Origin: Acidobacteriaceae bacterium
GTDB taxonomy: Bacteria > Acidobacteriota > Terriglobia > Bryobacterales > Bryobacteraceae
DNA length: 59,518 nt
NCBI GenBank assembly: GCA_019244055.1
Contig: JAFATG010000208.1
Span: 1-59,518 of the forward strand
Direction of reading: 5' to 3'
Shown here: in pieces, positions 1-8,515 of the stretch
How positions within the stretch are numbered: position 1 is the first letter of the stretch
How the letters are laid out: every line of letters starts with the position of its first letter
The notes under the pieces: model-generated
What the model saw: only the letters and a program-made list of their open reading frames with translations
What the model was told of the DNA's origin: nothing
Database searches by the model: none
Position numbers and translations under genes: made by a program

Positions 1-533
1 TCGCCAGTGGGCAGCACGACTTCCATGCCACACACATGCGCGAAATGGTCGCCGTAAGGTGTGTGCCCAAACCCGCGCTCCATGGCATTGCCGATCAAGC
101 TGCACTCAGGGCTGGAGCCTGTGGCATCCATCCATAGCAGGGAGCCGCGCTCTCGCAAGAACTGGTGCAACCGTCTTTGAGTTACGCCTGGCTCTACGGT
201 TACAGACCCGAGGTCTTCATTGAAATCAATGATGCGGTTTAGGCGGCTCAGGTCGAGTATGCTACAGCCATCGGCTGGTGGCACCCGAGAGCCATAACCC
301 CAGTTCTTTCCACTACTGATCGGATAGAGGGGAGTCCCGAACCGGTTGGCGATCCGGAAACACTCCTGTACTTGATTTCTGTTAGCCGGCCTCAGAATCG
401 CAGGAACTCGCTGCCAAGTGGCGAAGGTGGCCACCTCCATGTTCCGGCGCATCGCATCATCCGTTTGGACAAATTCGACACCGAGAACCTCTGCCCAGCA
501 CTGCAGGGCAAGCGCGAACTTCTCTGAATCCAC
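1..533 (-). CDS. FAD-linked oxidase, VAO/4-cresol dehydrogenase type (3' part cut by window edge)
   Basis: The minus strand stays open from the window edge to about 533. The translation carries an FAD-binding type-4 (PCMH/VAO) domain: a stretch reading RIANRFGTPLYPISSGKNWG, then GYGS, then EPGVTQ and GFGHTPYGDHFA. These are the nucleotide-binding features of flavoproteins such as 4-cresol dehydrogenase and vanillyl-alcohol oxidase, which oxidise para-substituted phenols or related alcohols. Only the N-terminal ~177 residues are present, so substrate residues in the C-terminal half cannot be read. I chose a GTG at 531-533; the frame is open further upstream without an ATG, so the start is uncertain. 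It lies 14 bases downstream of the acyltransferase gene and is probably co-transcribed with it. The family is confident; the substrate is not known. Confidence 0.8.
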   Translation of the reverse strand, partial: MDSEKFALALQCWAEVLGVEFVQTDDAMRRNMEVATFATWQRVPAILRPANRNQVQECFRIANRFGTPLYPISSGKNWGYGSRVPPADGCSILDLSRLNRIIDFNEDLGSVTVEPGVTQRRLHQFLRERGSLLWMDATGSSPECSLIGNAMERGFGHTPYGDHFAHVCGMEVVLPTG

Positions 534-547
534 AGTGGGGCAGATCG

Positions 548-1369
548 CTAATAGTAAACTGGCCCTACCGGCACCAACCGCAACTGGTGCTCGGCAGCTT
601 CGCCCGTGAACTTGGTCCAAACCGGTGCCTTTGCACGCTGGATCACGCTAGTGCTGCTCAGTTTGGCCTTTAACTGGTTGATTAACGCCACGAACCTTTG
701 CGTTGGTGAATCCGAATCGAAGCGGAGCAATTCCATCGTGCAGCCATAGCGCGGGTCCTCATACGGTGGTATGGCTTCGCCGTTAACCCCCAAGCTGACT
801 CCGCCAATTCTCCGCAAAATGGAAGAGGAGTGATGTCGCACGGTCGCCATACAGGAACCAAGGCAACCACCCCAAAGGTGGGCTAAGGCGTAGGAAGCGA
901 CCAAGATCTCGAGCGCCGCCCTCGTACCCCGCCACTCCTCTGATAATGCCCACCCGCCGATTTCCACATACGACAGGTCTTCCCGGCGTGCACGCTGCAG
1001 ATCCGCCTCTACGGCCGCGCGGACCTTGCTCCCCCAACGGCTATGTCGCGCCAGCGGACATTTGGCGATTCTGAGCATTTCGAACGGTACCGTGTTCGGA
1101 TGAACCAAGTACCGGGCACAGCCCACGGTATTCTCTTCTCCATCGATCAGAAGAAAATGCCAACTCTGCTCGTCCCCTCGCATGGGGAACCGGCCATTCT
1201 CCTCCACTTCCCAGGGCTGGATAGCGCCGTCTTTCAAATAGATGCGACCCCTCAGGCTCTGCATCGAGGCCAGATGTTGGTCATAAAGTTGCTGGCTTAT
1301 TTTCGTGCGACCGAATACCAAACGGGTACGAGGCGGGGCCAACAGTTGAAATCGATAGTTCTGTCTCAT
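548..1369 (-). CDS. GNAT-fold / N-acyl amino acid synthase-like protein
   Basis: A 273-residue protein with no signal peptide. The central part reads like an acyl-CoA (or acyl-ACP) N-acyltransferase of the GNAT/autoinducer-synthase fold: a beta-strand region GEENTVGCARYLVHP (about 76-90), then EIGGWALSEEWRGTRAALEI (about 136-155), where a pyrophosphate-binding turn would sit. Similar proteins occur with N-acyl amino acid synthases (FeeM type) and with PEP-CTERM/exosortase-linked acyltransferases. It precedes the FAD-linked oxidase in the same direction with a 14-base gap, which suggests a two-gene unit acting on a small molecule. The ATG start has no strong Shine-Dalgarno. The fold assignment is by motif appearance only; the substrate is unknown. 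Confidence 0.55.
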   Translation of the reverse strand: MRQNYRFQLLAPPRTRLVFGRTKISQQLYDQHLASMQSLRGRIYLKDGAIQPWEVEENGRFPMRGDEQSWHFLLIDGEENTVGCARYLVHPNTVPFEMLRIAKCPLARHSRWGSKVRAAVEADLQRARREDLSYVEIGGWALSEEWRGTRAALEILVASYALAHLWGGCLGSCMATVRHHSSSILRRIGGVSLGVNGEAIPPYEDPRYGCTMELLRFDSDSPTQRFVALINQLKAKLSSTSVIQRAKAPVWTKFTGEAAEHQLRLVPVGPVYY

Positions 1370-1530
1370 GAAAGGGGCTGACTCAAATCTTTATAGGGCT
1401 TCTAAATCACACAACAACGGCCGTTCGACGAAATGTCGACCGCCTGCGCTCCTCAGTGCGCATGCCGGTCGACGCCGAGTAGCCTCCGGGACGAACTGGT
1501 TGTCACTCATTGTATTACTCGGAGGGTAGT

Positions 1531-1562
1531 AGATTGCAATCTAAAAATTTATTTTGTTTATA
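1531..1562 (+). promoter_or_regulatory. Perfect 12-bp palindrome overlapping a possible promoter
   Basis: AGATTGCAATCT at 1531-1542 is a perfect palindrome in an AT-rich patch. It overlaps a possible -35 box (TTGCAA, 1534-1539), followed 17 bases later by a weak -10-like TTTATA (1557-1562). The site lies upstream of the small protein at 1631. The geometry would suit an operator over a promoter, but the -10 is a poor match and this is a suggestion only. Apart from this site, the stretch 1370-1630 shows nothing recognisable. Confidence 0.25.
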
Positions 1563-1630
1563 GCATTGATCTTTGGGGTCAGTCCGTCCAACAATGAAGT
1601 ACCAGCGAATCAGAGGTTAAGTAGCTCCGA

Positions 1631-2008
1631 ATGGCCGTCGGTACTAGTATTTCGTTTCTGCACGCGGACTTGGTACTGCTGCGTTGGTGCGATGATCCCA
1701 AAGCTCCCTTTCGAGAGGAACTCGTGGAATTGCTTGAGGAGCACCGTTCGGAGCCGATGGTAAGAAGTGCTTTAGCAATAACCGAATTAACACGAGTATA
1801 CCTCATTGAAAGGGAGTATGTCCGTACTGGGATCGTGAGATCCTGCCAACCAGAGGAGGGCTCGTTCATTCTTACCATTGACATTAGTGACGTTTCCGTG
1901 ATAGAGGCTTCTTCCGAAAGAGATCCAGGTGTGTTCGCGGTGGAAGACTTCATTACTGAGGAGCAAGAAGCAGCAATCCTACGCGAAATAGAGGAAAATC
2001 CTGCTTAG
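1631..2008 (+). CDS. Hypothetical acidic protein
   Basis: A 125-residue protein I do not recognise. It is acidic, has no membrane segment or signal peptide, and ends in a charged helix-like tail rich in Glu (ITEEQEAAILREIEENPA). The region ELVELLEEHRSEPMVRSALAITELTRVYLIEREY looks helical, followed by beta-like VRTGIVRSCQPEEGSFILTID. The amino-acid make-up is typical of a real soluble protein, and more so than the opposite-strand reading, which is Ser-rich. The ATG has only a weak GAGG 14 bases upstream. It stands alone in an AT-richer stretch than its neighbours, so recent acquisition is possible. Confidence 0.45.
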   Translation: MAVGTSISFLHADLVLLRWCDDPKAPFREELVELLEEHRSEPMVRSALAITELTRVYLIEREYVRTGIVRSCQPEEGSFILTIDISDVSVIEASSERDPGVFAVEDFITEEQEAAILREIEENPA

Positions 2009-2201
2009 GCAGCACCTCTCTCTAACACTCGATCCCCGCCGAGGGTCATACAAAATCCATATCAGTCTTACCTAACCTAACGGGCATAGCGGCTTTCGAT
2101 TATGGCGGCATAAACGTATGTATGCCGCAGCATGATTTTCTCGCACCGAAGAATGCTCCTTTCCGCCTTGACGAAGCTGTCCTGGCTTTCAGGATCCGGC
2201 G

Positions 2202-2306
2202 ATGACGGCTCGCTCGCTCGCCACAGATCATATCGACCAATACTCGCACGCGGCCCAGAAGTTGGTAGAATCGGTTGCAAAACTCGAGAGCGTCTCAACC
2301 TTTTGA
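2202..2306 (+). CDS. Possible 34-residue protein
   Basis: A short open frame whose second half (DHIDQYSHAAQKLVES, then VAKLESV) looks like a coded amphipathic helix. Its stop codon lies inside the Shine-Dalgarno of the next gene at 2316, so translational coupling is possible. No clear ribosome binding site precedes its ATG. It could instead be the remnant of a longer N-terminus of the 2316 gene lost by frameshift. Otherwise nothing is visible in 2009-2315. Confidence 0.25.
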   Translation: MTARSLATDHIDQYSHAAQKLVESVAKLESVSTF

Positions 2307-2315
2307 GGAGGCTGA

Positions 2316-2888
2316 TTGAAGAGTAGGGCGGAAGTCATCGAGAAGGCACGCTCTATCATCGCGGAATTGCAAGCCACGCACAGTCTGGCGCTGCGCACGC
2401 TGGAAGGCGGGTCGCTGTACGAAGAAGCCGCCGCCATGAGGCTGCCAAAGACAGTCTTCTCTCCTCCCAAAATCGTGATCCCTTGCGCCACGGAAACGAA
2501 AGAGGGCGGTACCATCGATCCCTGCCTCATCGTGCCTTCGAATCTGCCTTTGGAATTTCTTCCCACTCACAAGGCAATTGCGGTCGGTGGCCAGATCAGG
2601 GCTATAAAACGCTCGTTTTACGCGCTCTCGAGTTACATGGCGGATGAGGCGTGGCGGGCGCAAGGTTTCTGGAACGGCCAGCCTCTTCCGCTTCTAGTTT
2701 CCATACGTGGTCAGTACAAATATCTGGTAAAACAGAAATCGTATTTCTTCAAATATGAAAACTACGTGGGCGCCGATATCGATCAGCTCTCGCCGATGCA
2801 GCCCGATGAGCGCGAGCTTCGCCTAGGCCGTTATCACGCCGGCAGCGATCTGAGCGATCAGCTCACGATCGTCGTCGCCGAATATTAG
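2316..2888 (+). CDS. Hypothetical protein (190 aa)
   Basis: A 190-residue soluble protein of unknown function. The start is a TTG preceded at 2305-2311 by a strong GAGGAGG, four bases away, which decides the start. Residues 1-30 form a likely helix (AEVIEKARSIIAELQATHSLAL); the rest looks alpha/beta with several aromatic residues (SIRGQYKYLVKQKSYFFKYENYVG). No catalytic motif is visible. It converges on tssM with only eight bases between the two stops. A role with the type VI locus is possible from position only. Confidence 0.55.
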   Translation: MKSRAEVIEKARSIIAELQATHSLALRTLEGGSLYEEAAAMRLPKTVFSPPKIVIPCATETKEGGTIDPCLIVPSNLPLEFLPTHKAIAVGGQIRAIKRSFYALSSYMADEAWRAQGFWNGQPLPLLVSIRGQYKYLVKQKSYFFKYENYVGADIDQLSPMQPDERELRLGRYHAGSDLSDQLTIVVAEY

Positions 2889-2896
2889 TTAGGCAC

Positions 2897-5800
2897 TTAC
2901 TCAATTGCCTTGCTCACGCAGGAGAGTCCCCCAAAATATTGAGGACGAAGAACGGGAGAATCAAATGCAAACTTGACCGCCTCCGGATGGCCGCTGTACA
3001 TGATAGGCCCGGCAGACGTTCTCTGAACCCACTCAACTGCGATTTGATTTCCGGTCAGTACCGGACGCTCAGCCGTATCGAGAAAGCGCCATATGCCCCA
3101 GGGACTGCTCGTTTGATAGACAACGCCTTCCGCTCCGCCGCCGAACGCGACCCCCAGCGACACGCCGGGCGTCTGTCCGGGCCAATTGAATATCTGTGAT
3201 TTCGCGCCGCTCTTGAGATCAGTGCTCAGTACCTGACCATTGATGGTCAAGGTGACCTGTGTTACGTCGGGAGACGGTAGAACTTGGGCTGGGAAGGTGA
3301 AACCGGGTGGCGCGGAATTCGTCGCGTACAGCGCCCGGGACAAACGAGCGGCCCGGTTGAAGAAACGCAGAAAGGGCTGTGTGACAGCAAGCTGCTGGCC
3401 CGTCGCGGGGATGTAATCAGTACCCGACAGAATCAGGAACTGTTTTAGGCTGCCGTTATACAACTGCCACAAGCTGCCCGTTTGCGGATTCAGAAAGCTA
3501 TTGACCTCATCGAGCGTGGCATCCTGTTGCGATTTTGGATTAAACGGGTATTTGTTCAGAATCGGCTGGACCGTCGCGCACATGCCACCGGCCGCCGCAT
3601 TAACGGGACCCGCCCCCGCGCCTTTCAGAAGGGGCGCCACGCCTCGAATCGGCGCGTGAAGAATATCCGTTGCCTTGGATACAACAGGCGAGTTGGGCGC
3701 AAATTTGAACGCCAGGGTGCCCACGGCATTGTCCGCCTGCGTTGTGGCCGTGTTTGCATTTGTAACATTGTTTGGATCTGCGTTCGCGATCGGACCCACA
3801 GTTTGCAGCGCCAGCTGTAATTGAAGAAGGGACTGCATATAGGGCTGGTTTGAGGGCGCGATCAGTTGCTGCGTACAGCCCGTGGGCGTGACCGACTGCA
3901 CTGGCTGGAACGCACCGGCCAGATCCTTGTTCGGTACAGAAGTATTCTCCGAAGCGACACAAAACACCTGCAATAGCGTCGATTGCGGAGAGCTCATAAT
4001 CCCGAGCTTCTTTGCAGCATCCGGGACGTTGCCATACGGCGCGACGGCCGTCGCGTTCAGATAAGCGCTCCAGGTCTTGACGAAATCGTTGTTGTACTGC
4101 GCCGTAATCGCCTGCAGCACGCTCGCTCTGTCGTAGTTCGGTGGAGCCTGCTCTCCCAGCACCCACTTCTCCCCATACAGGTACTTGTCTGGATTCTGCA
4201 GTTGCTTGACGAAGTTACGGTATCCGGTCTTTGAGAACGCTGGGTTGACTAAATATCCGTTAATGATCGTCTCCCGTGATCCCGGATAATCGGCATTGAA
4301 ATTGATCGTCTTCTGATTTCCCTTCGCCGAATCGAGCATCGCGTAGTAGATGCGCTCCTCGGGAGCCTGCTTATTCAAATACGCGCGAGCGGAATCGACT
4401 ATCTCCGCATCCGGAGTCGCAAATCTTGGGTAGGGATTCGCCGTCGCCAAGCGATCAGCATAAAAGTCAAAATTCTGTCGTGCGAGGTCCTGGCGCGGAG
4501 CGTCGGCCTGCTGGTTCTGCTGCCAGTACGTCGTCAACGCCGGTGTAAGAAATTGGGGTGTGCTTTTGTCATGATGATCAGTTGTGATCAGATACGCCTT
4601 CAACGCGTCGTAGATGTATCCGTATCCCTTCGCGCCGTAGGCATCCGGTTTGCCGCAGACCGCGCTGAGGACCTGCTGGGTGGGAGCCAGTAGAAGCTTC
4701 CGAAACAGCGCGTAGTACGTCATTTCAAGCGGTTCCCGAATATCGTTACCGGTGTACAGAAACGCTCGGTAGGTCAGCGGAGCACCGTTTTTCGCGTGGT
4801 TATCGAGCACAGCCAGTCTATCTTTGATCCGGGTGAGCCGCTGAAGAGAGTCGAGCGGCGCCAGTTCGCCTGAGGGCTGATTCCCGGGAGGAACAGCACT
4901 GGCCGCCTCGACGCCCTGACGGATCAGTTCGCTATTATTCCTATACGATACGAACCACCAGACAGCCAGCAAGGCTGCGACTGCTGCCACTGTGCCGAGC
5001 AGGATCCGGCGCGCCACATTGATCTTCACATTCCGCTGGGTAATGGTGGTGGCGGACCGGTCAGCGAGAATAATGGTCGAAAACAGATGCGGCAGGAATA
5101 CCCATTGCGGAATTTTCCGCGAGCCCGCTTCGCGCACATCGGCGTGCATCCGCCCGGCTGCCGATCGCTTGCCGAAGATGCGTGTCGCGCCCGGATCGAA
5201 GGTCTCCTCCTCTACTGCTGCGACCTGGGCCGCCGGCATGAGATCGGCCACCGTTACGGGCCGCACTCCGGTGAAATAGAACCCGCGCAGAAAGGGGCTC
5301 GTTCCTAGTTGGCTAGGACGGCACAGATCCAGAAGAAACTGGACCAATAGCGGCCGGAGCTTCGAGAACTCCCGAGCAAATTCGTAAATGTTCGGCAGTT
5401 TGGCGGCATCGTGCTCGCGCCCCAAAAAAGTCGGCCGCGCGTCGCACAACGAGTAATAAAGCGTTTGGAAGGCGTCCGTAATGCGGCGCGTTTGTTGTTC
5501 AGCATAGACCCCGCGGCCCGAATCGGGCAGGATGGGAAGGGTCGCGCCGAAGATTTCTGAGGCTTCGCCCTCGGTAAAGGTCTCGACATAATCGCGAAAA
5601 TACGGGATTTGGTCGGCCTTCGTGAAAAGGACGTAGACGGGAAAACTCGAGCCTAGCTCTTGAGAAAGCTCTCCAAGGATTGTGTGGAAGTGGCGGGCTT
5701 TTGCTGCCATGGCTTCGGCCCCGCCAGCCTGCAAGATAGTGCCGCAATCAACGGTAAACACGGCCGCCCGCGTCGGCGGAAACTTGGCCGCCAGCACCGC

Positions 5801-6334
5801 GTTCAGCCGAACGGGAAGAAACCGCTTGAACAGCTTGCGCCGGATGCCGGCGTCTTCAAGGACGCCGCCCGCCGGGTCGATCAATAGCGTGTGACGTGAG
5901 TACCAGAGGTTCACGCTCCTTGTCGGAACAACGCTGACTTCCTCGAATGCTCTTCCGGCGAGGAGTTCGGGATCGAGCCCGCTCTTCGCGATGATGCTCG
6001 TCTTGGCGGAGCCGGTGTCGCCGATGACAAAGACCGCAGGCAGAGATCCGATTTGTTTGTAGCCGGTGGCTGTCTGGATGCGCCTGGAAGCCTCAGTGAA
6101 ATTGAAATCGATCTCAGCGGCTGTATCTGCCGCCTGGTCCGGCGCCGCATTTTGAGTGTTGGGCCGAAGAAAGAGAAACCCTATGAATCCGACGATTCCG
6201 ATGAACGCGAGACCTATGCGCAAATAGAGAAGGACGGGCGGTTTCACGCCAATCCATTCCCCTAAGAACCAACTGAGAACCAGCCAGACGATAAGGATGA
6301 GGATCGCGAGCCAGACCGCGCGAGTGGTCTTCAT
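2897..6334 (-). CDS. tssM: Type VI secretion inner-membrane protein TssM (IcmF family)
   Basis: A 1145-residue TssM/IcmF protein, the inner-membrane and periplasmic scaffold of the T6SS membrane complex. Two N-terminal membrane helices (about 7-24 and 34-56) precede a cytoplasmic NTPase-like domain with an intact Walker A, GDTGSAKT (105-112). A third helix (LLGTVAAVAALLAVWWFVSY, about 447-466) leads into the long periplasmic region. The C-terminus has the family's last beta domain (FNWPGQTPGVSLGVAFGGGA and SSPWGIWRFLD). Length is typical for the family. It is the last gene of tssK-tssL-tssM, nine bases after tssL, and should pair with TssL. A TssJ lipoprotein, its usual periplasmic partner, is not visible in the window. 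Confidence 0.93.
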   Translation of the reverse strand: MKTTRAVWLAILILIVWLVLSWFLGEWIGVKPPVLLYLRIGLAFIGIVGFIGFLFLRPNTQNAAPDQAADTAAEIDFNFTEASRRIQTATGYKQIGSLPAVFVIGDTGSAKTSIIAKSGLDPELLAGRAFEEVSVVPTRSVNLWYSRHTLLIDPAGGVLEDAGIRRKLFKRFLPVRLNAVLAAKFPPTRAAVFTVDCGTILQAGGAEAMAAKARHFHTILGELSQELGSSFPVYVLFTKADQIPYFRDYVETFTEGEASEIFGATLPILPDSGRGVYAEQQTRRITDAFQTLYYSLCDARPTFLGREHDAAKLPNIYEFAREFSKLRPLLVQFLLDLCRPSQLGTSPFLRGFYFTGVRPVTVADLMPAAQVAAVEEETFDPGATRIFGKRSAAGRMHADVREAGSRKIPQWVFLPHLFSTIILADRSATTITQRNVKINVARRILLGTVAAVAALLAVWWFVSYRNNSELIRQGVEAASAVPPGNQPSGELAPLDSLQRLTRIKDRLAVLDNHAKNGAPLTYRAFLYTGNDIREPLEMTYYALFRKLLLAPTQQVLSAVCGKPDAYGAKGYGYIYDALKAYLITTDHHDKSTPQFLTPALTTYWQQNQQADAPRQDLARQNFDFYADRLATANPYPRFATPDAEIVDSARAYLNKQAPEERIYYAMLDSAKGNQKTINFNADYPGSRETIINGYLVNPAFSKTGYRNFVKQLQNPDKYLYGEKWVLGEQAPPNYDRASVLQAITAQYNNDFVKTWSAYLNATAVAPYGNVPDAAKKLGIMSSPQSTLLQVFCVASENTSVPNKDLAGAFQPVQSVTPTGCTQQLIAPSNQPYMQSLLQLQLALQTVGPIANADPNNVTNANTATTQADNAVGTLAFKFAPNSPVVSKATDILHAPIRGVAPLLKGAGAGPVNAAAGGMCATVQPILNKYPFNPKSQQDATLDEVNSFLNPQTGSLWQLYNGSLKQFLILSGTDYIPATGQQLAVTQPFLRFFNRAARLSRALYATNSAPPGFTFPAQVLPSPDVTQVTLTINGQVLSTDLKSGAKSQIFNWPGQTPGVSLGVAFGGGAEGVVYQTSSPWGIWRFLDTAERPVLTGNQIAVEWVQRTSAGPIMYSGHPEAVKFAFDSPVLRPQYFGGLSCVSKAIE

Positions 6335-6343
6335 CGATGTTCC

Positions 6344-7072
6344 CTAAACTCCTGCACCGGCGGCGATGGAGCGGAGGTGATCCACCGATGAGCCGAGGGA
6401 GATTTTGAATAGCGCAAACAGAATCAACGCGATCACGAAACAGGCGATCACAACCCATCGAAGAATGGGGGTCCATTTATCGCCGGCCGGACGGAACGCT
6501 TCAGGCAGAAGCTGCCATGCCGGAGCTGGCGAGGTGCCGCGAATGCGCCGGATCTTTTCTTCAATCTGAGCCAGAATGGTGCGGATTTCGCCGGCCCCGC
6601 TGAAGCTATAGCGGCCCCGAAAGCCCAAAAGGAGACACAATTGGTGAATCTCCAGGAGATCGGCTAACGGCTCTGAATCCTGGCGGCTCAGCAGGCGCTC
6701 CACGTTCCGGAAGAAGATCTCGCCCGCAACATGCACTCCGAACATCTCTTCCTGCAGCGGCTTGCGAGGCCAGTCGGCGAAAACCGGATTCTGCGAATTG
6801 AGCACGGATTCATCGAGAAAGGCCACTACGGCGAACGTGGCGACCCGGACATCCTCCGAGTTGTATCCGCGTCTGAGTGCGTCTTGCTCGGCGCTCTTGA
6901 GAGCGTTGCGAAGGTGGGAGCGAAACGCCTCAGAATCCGAGACATTCTGTCGCCTGGCCCTTAATCTCTCAACGACGGTCAACACCTCCTGAAAGATCAG
7001 CGCGAGGTTGTCCACTCGCCGGGCCGCCTGTTGTTTAGCGCCGGCGGAAGGAGTCTGCGGTGTGTTGGCCAT
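6344..7072 (-). CDS. tssL: Type VI secretion protein TssL (DotU family)
   Basis: A 242-residue DotU/TssL protein. The cytoplasmic helical domain is recognisable from VVAFLDESVLNSQ (about 87-99), WPRKPLQEEMFG and LCLLLGFRGRYS, followed by one C-terminal membrane helix (WVVIACFVIALILFALFKI, about 207-225), so it is a C-tail-anchored inner-membrane protein. There is no peptidoglycan-binding OmpA extension, so cell-wall anchoring would need another protein. In the family TssL joins TssM in the membrane complex and contacts TssK of the baseplate. It sits seven bases after tssK and nine before tssM. Confidence 0.93.
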   Translation of the reverse strand: MANTPQTPSAGAKQQAARRVDNLALIFQEVLTVVERLRARRQNVSDSEAFRSHLRNALKSAEQDALRRGYNSEDVRVATFAVVAFLDESVLNSQNPVFADWPRKPLQEEMFGVHVAGEIFFRNVERLLSRQDSEPLADLLEIHQLCLLLGFRGRYSFSGAGEIRTILAQIEEKIRRIRGTSPAPAWQLLPEAFRPAGDKWTPILRWVVIACFVIALILFALFKISLGSSVDHLRSIAAGAGV

Positions 7073-7079
7073 GATTTGG

Positions 7080-8435
7080 TTAGGAGTCGAGTAGCACGAG
7101 CAATTCCAACTCCGGTTGCGGTATGTCGCCGGGAATATAAATGCCGACTCGGCGGGTTTCCTGTAAGTGGTCCCAGCACGGTCCAGAGCGATTGATCGAG
7201 AAATATTGATTCCTGATGCGTGGTGCCAATGCTGCCGGAGGACTCGGGACGTGCGTAAGCCGCATTCCTGGTAAAGCGCGCTTCACCAGCTCAGGCACGA
7301 ATTTCGCGGAACAGATTTTGACAAGAGCCGGGGTCCCGGTAATTAGTTCGGCCTCTCCGATATTCGAAGCGATGGAGAAGAACCAGCGCGCTGTTCCGAA
7401 CACCCGCTGGTCTCTGACATCGGCTTCCCAGATGTACCGGTCGGTCTGCTCGAGGCTTATCGAAACGCAATTTGTAGGAATAAGAAGTTCAAGGTGCTCG
7501 CGAATATGCGCGTCGAGAGCTTCGAAACAGGCTTCGAGATCCAGATGGTCGTACACGGGCAAATTAGCGGGCGAGGCGTCCAACCCAAAAGTACAAAGTG
7601 CCCCGCCGAGTCGAAGCATCTCCACGTAAAGCTCCTCCGGGTGACCCTGCTTGGAAAGGTACAGATGACGGATTGCAGCCAGCCCGCTGTTCACCGCATG
7701 CAGGAACCAGAAACTCGCCACTTGATGAGCCGACATCCCGCTCTGCTGCCGGTCCAAGTCCTGTGTCGCTCCGGTAAACGCAATGTTCTTTTGCGTGAGA
7801 ATGTCGATCAGGCGACGCGTCATACTCATCAGGGTCTCGCTCGCGCTGAAGCGGACCACAGGAGGAATATACTTTTGGTCGAAAATGAATCGCCCCGCTC
7901 CGTCGCGAAGAATGCGAGCGAGCGGAAGCCGTTGCCAACCCTCCGCCTTCTCTCCCTCAAACAGGAAACGAATGTTCTTTCTCCCGAATCGGACCGGCTT
8001 TTCGTCGCCCCCGGTGATTTCGTCAAAGACCGGTCGCTCCTCAGCCAGAAACCGCGTGCCGTTCGCGGCGTTTGCCGGATCGAGTGTGCAATTCCCTCCC
8101 AGTTGCTTGCGAGAGGGAACAGCCAGGTAGGTCAGCAGCGTGTCGGATGTAGGCTGGAAAAACTGTTCAACCGAGCGAGGTTCAGGCAGCGGGTCGGAGC
8201 AGGGCATGTCGAAAGCAAGCCCGTCCTCAAAAACACCCCGCGCATGGGAGAGAAGCACAGTTCCGTTGCGCAGTGCTTCCGCATTCAGCTCATAACCAAG
8301 CAGACCGAACGGGCTGAATGCCAGACTCTCCGTGGCAAAGTTGATAGCATCTTCGAAATAACGGCTCTGGGCCTGAAAGTGGTGCGGGCCCAAGTACATG
8401 CCTTCTGCCCACACTATTCTTGATAGATTTCTCAC
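7080..8435 (-). CDS. tssK: Type VI secretion baseplate protein TssK
   Basis: A 451-residue TssK, the baseplate adaptor that ties the phage-like tail to the TssLM membrane complex. The N-terminus carries the family signature IVWAEGMYLGPHHFQAQ (8-24), the shell domain related to phage receptor-binding proteins; the middle and C-terminal shoulder and head regions follow at normal length. It is the first gene of the minus-strand unit tssK-tssL-tssM. An 80-base divergent spacer (8436-8515) separates it from the plus-strand GEFTRLF-repeat gene, so both probably start from this spacer. Confidence 0.93.
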   Translation of the reverse strand: MRNLSRIVWAEGMYLGPHHFQAQSRYFEDAINFATESLAFSPFGLLGYELNAEALRNGTVLLSHARGVFEDGLAFDMPCSDPLPEPRSVEQFFQPTSDTLLTYLAVPSRKQLGGNCTLDPANAANGTRFLAEERPVFDEITGGDEKPVRFGRKNIRFLFEGEKAEGWQRLPLARILRDGAGRFIFDQKYIPPVVRFSASETLMSMTRRLIDILTQKNIAFTGATQDLDRQQSGMSAHQVASFWFLHAVNSGLAAIRHLYLSKQGHPEELYVEMLRLGGALCTFGLDASPANLPVYDHLDLEACFEALDAHIREHLELLIPTNCVSISLEQTDRYIWEADVRDQRVFGTARWFFSIASNIGEAELITGTPALVKICSAKFVPELVKRALPGMRLTHVPSPPAALAPRIRNQYFSINRSGPCWDHLQETRRVGIYIPGDIPQPELELLVLLDS

Positions 8436-8515
8436 AAACTGTTGAGGGTTCCGACTTCCTATGATAGTGGCAGTTCGGGTACGGCGGTGATAAGAAAATA
8501 GGGAGACAATTTCTC

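Noticed and set aside
1579-1953. Minus-strand gene opposite the hypothetical protein at 1631
   Set aside because: Its translation is Ser/Thr-rich and low in structure; the plus-strand reading has a more natural composition.
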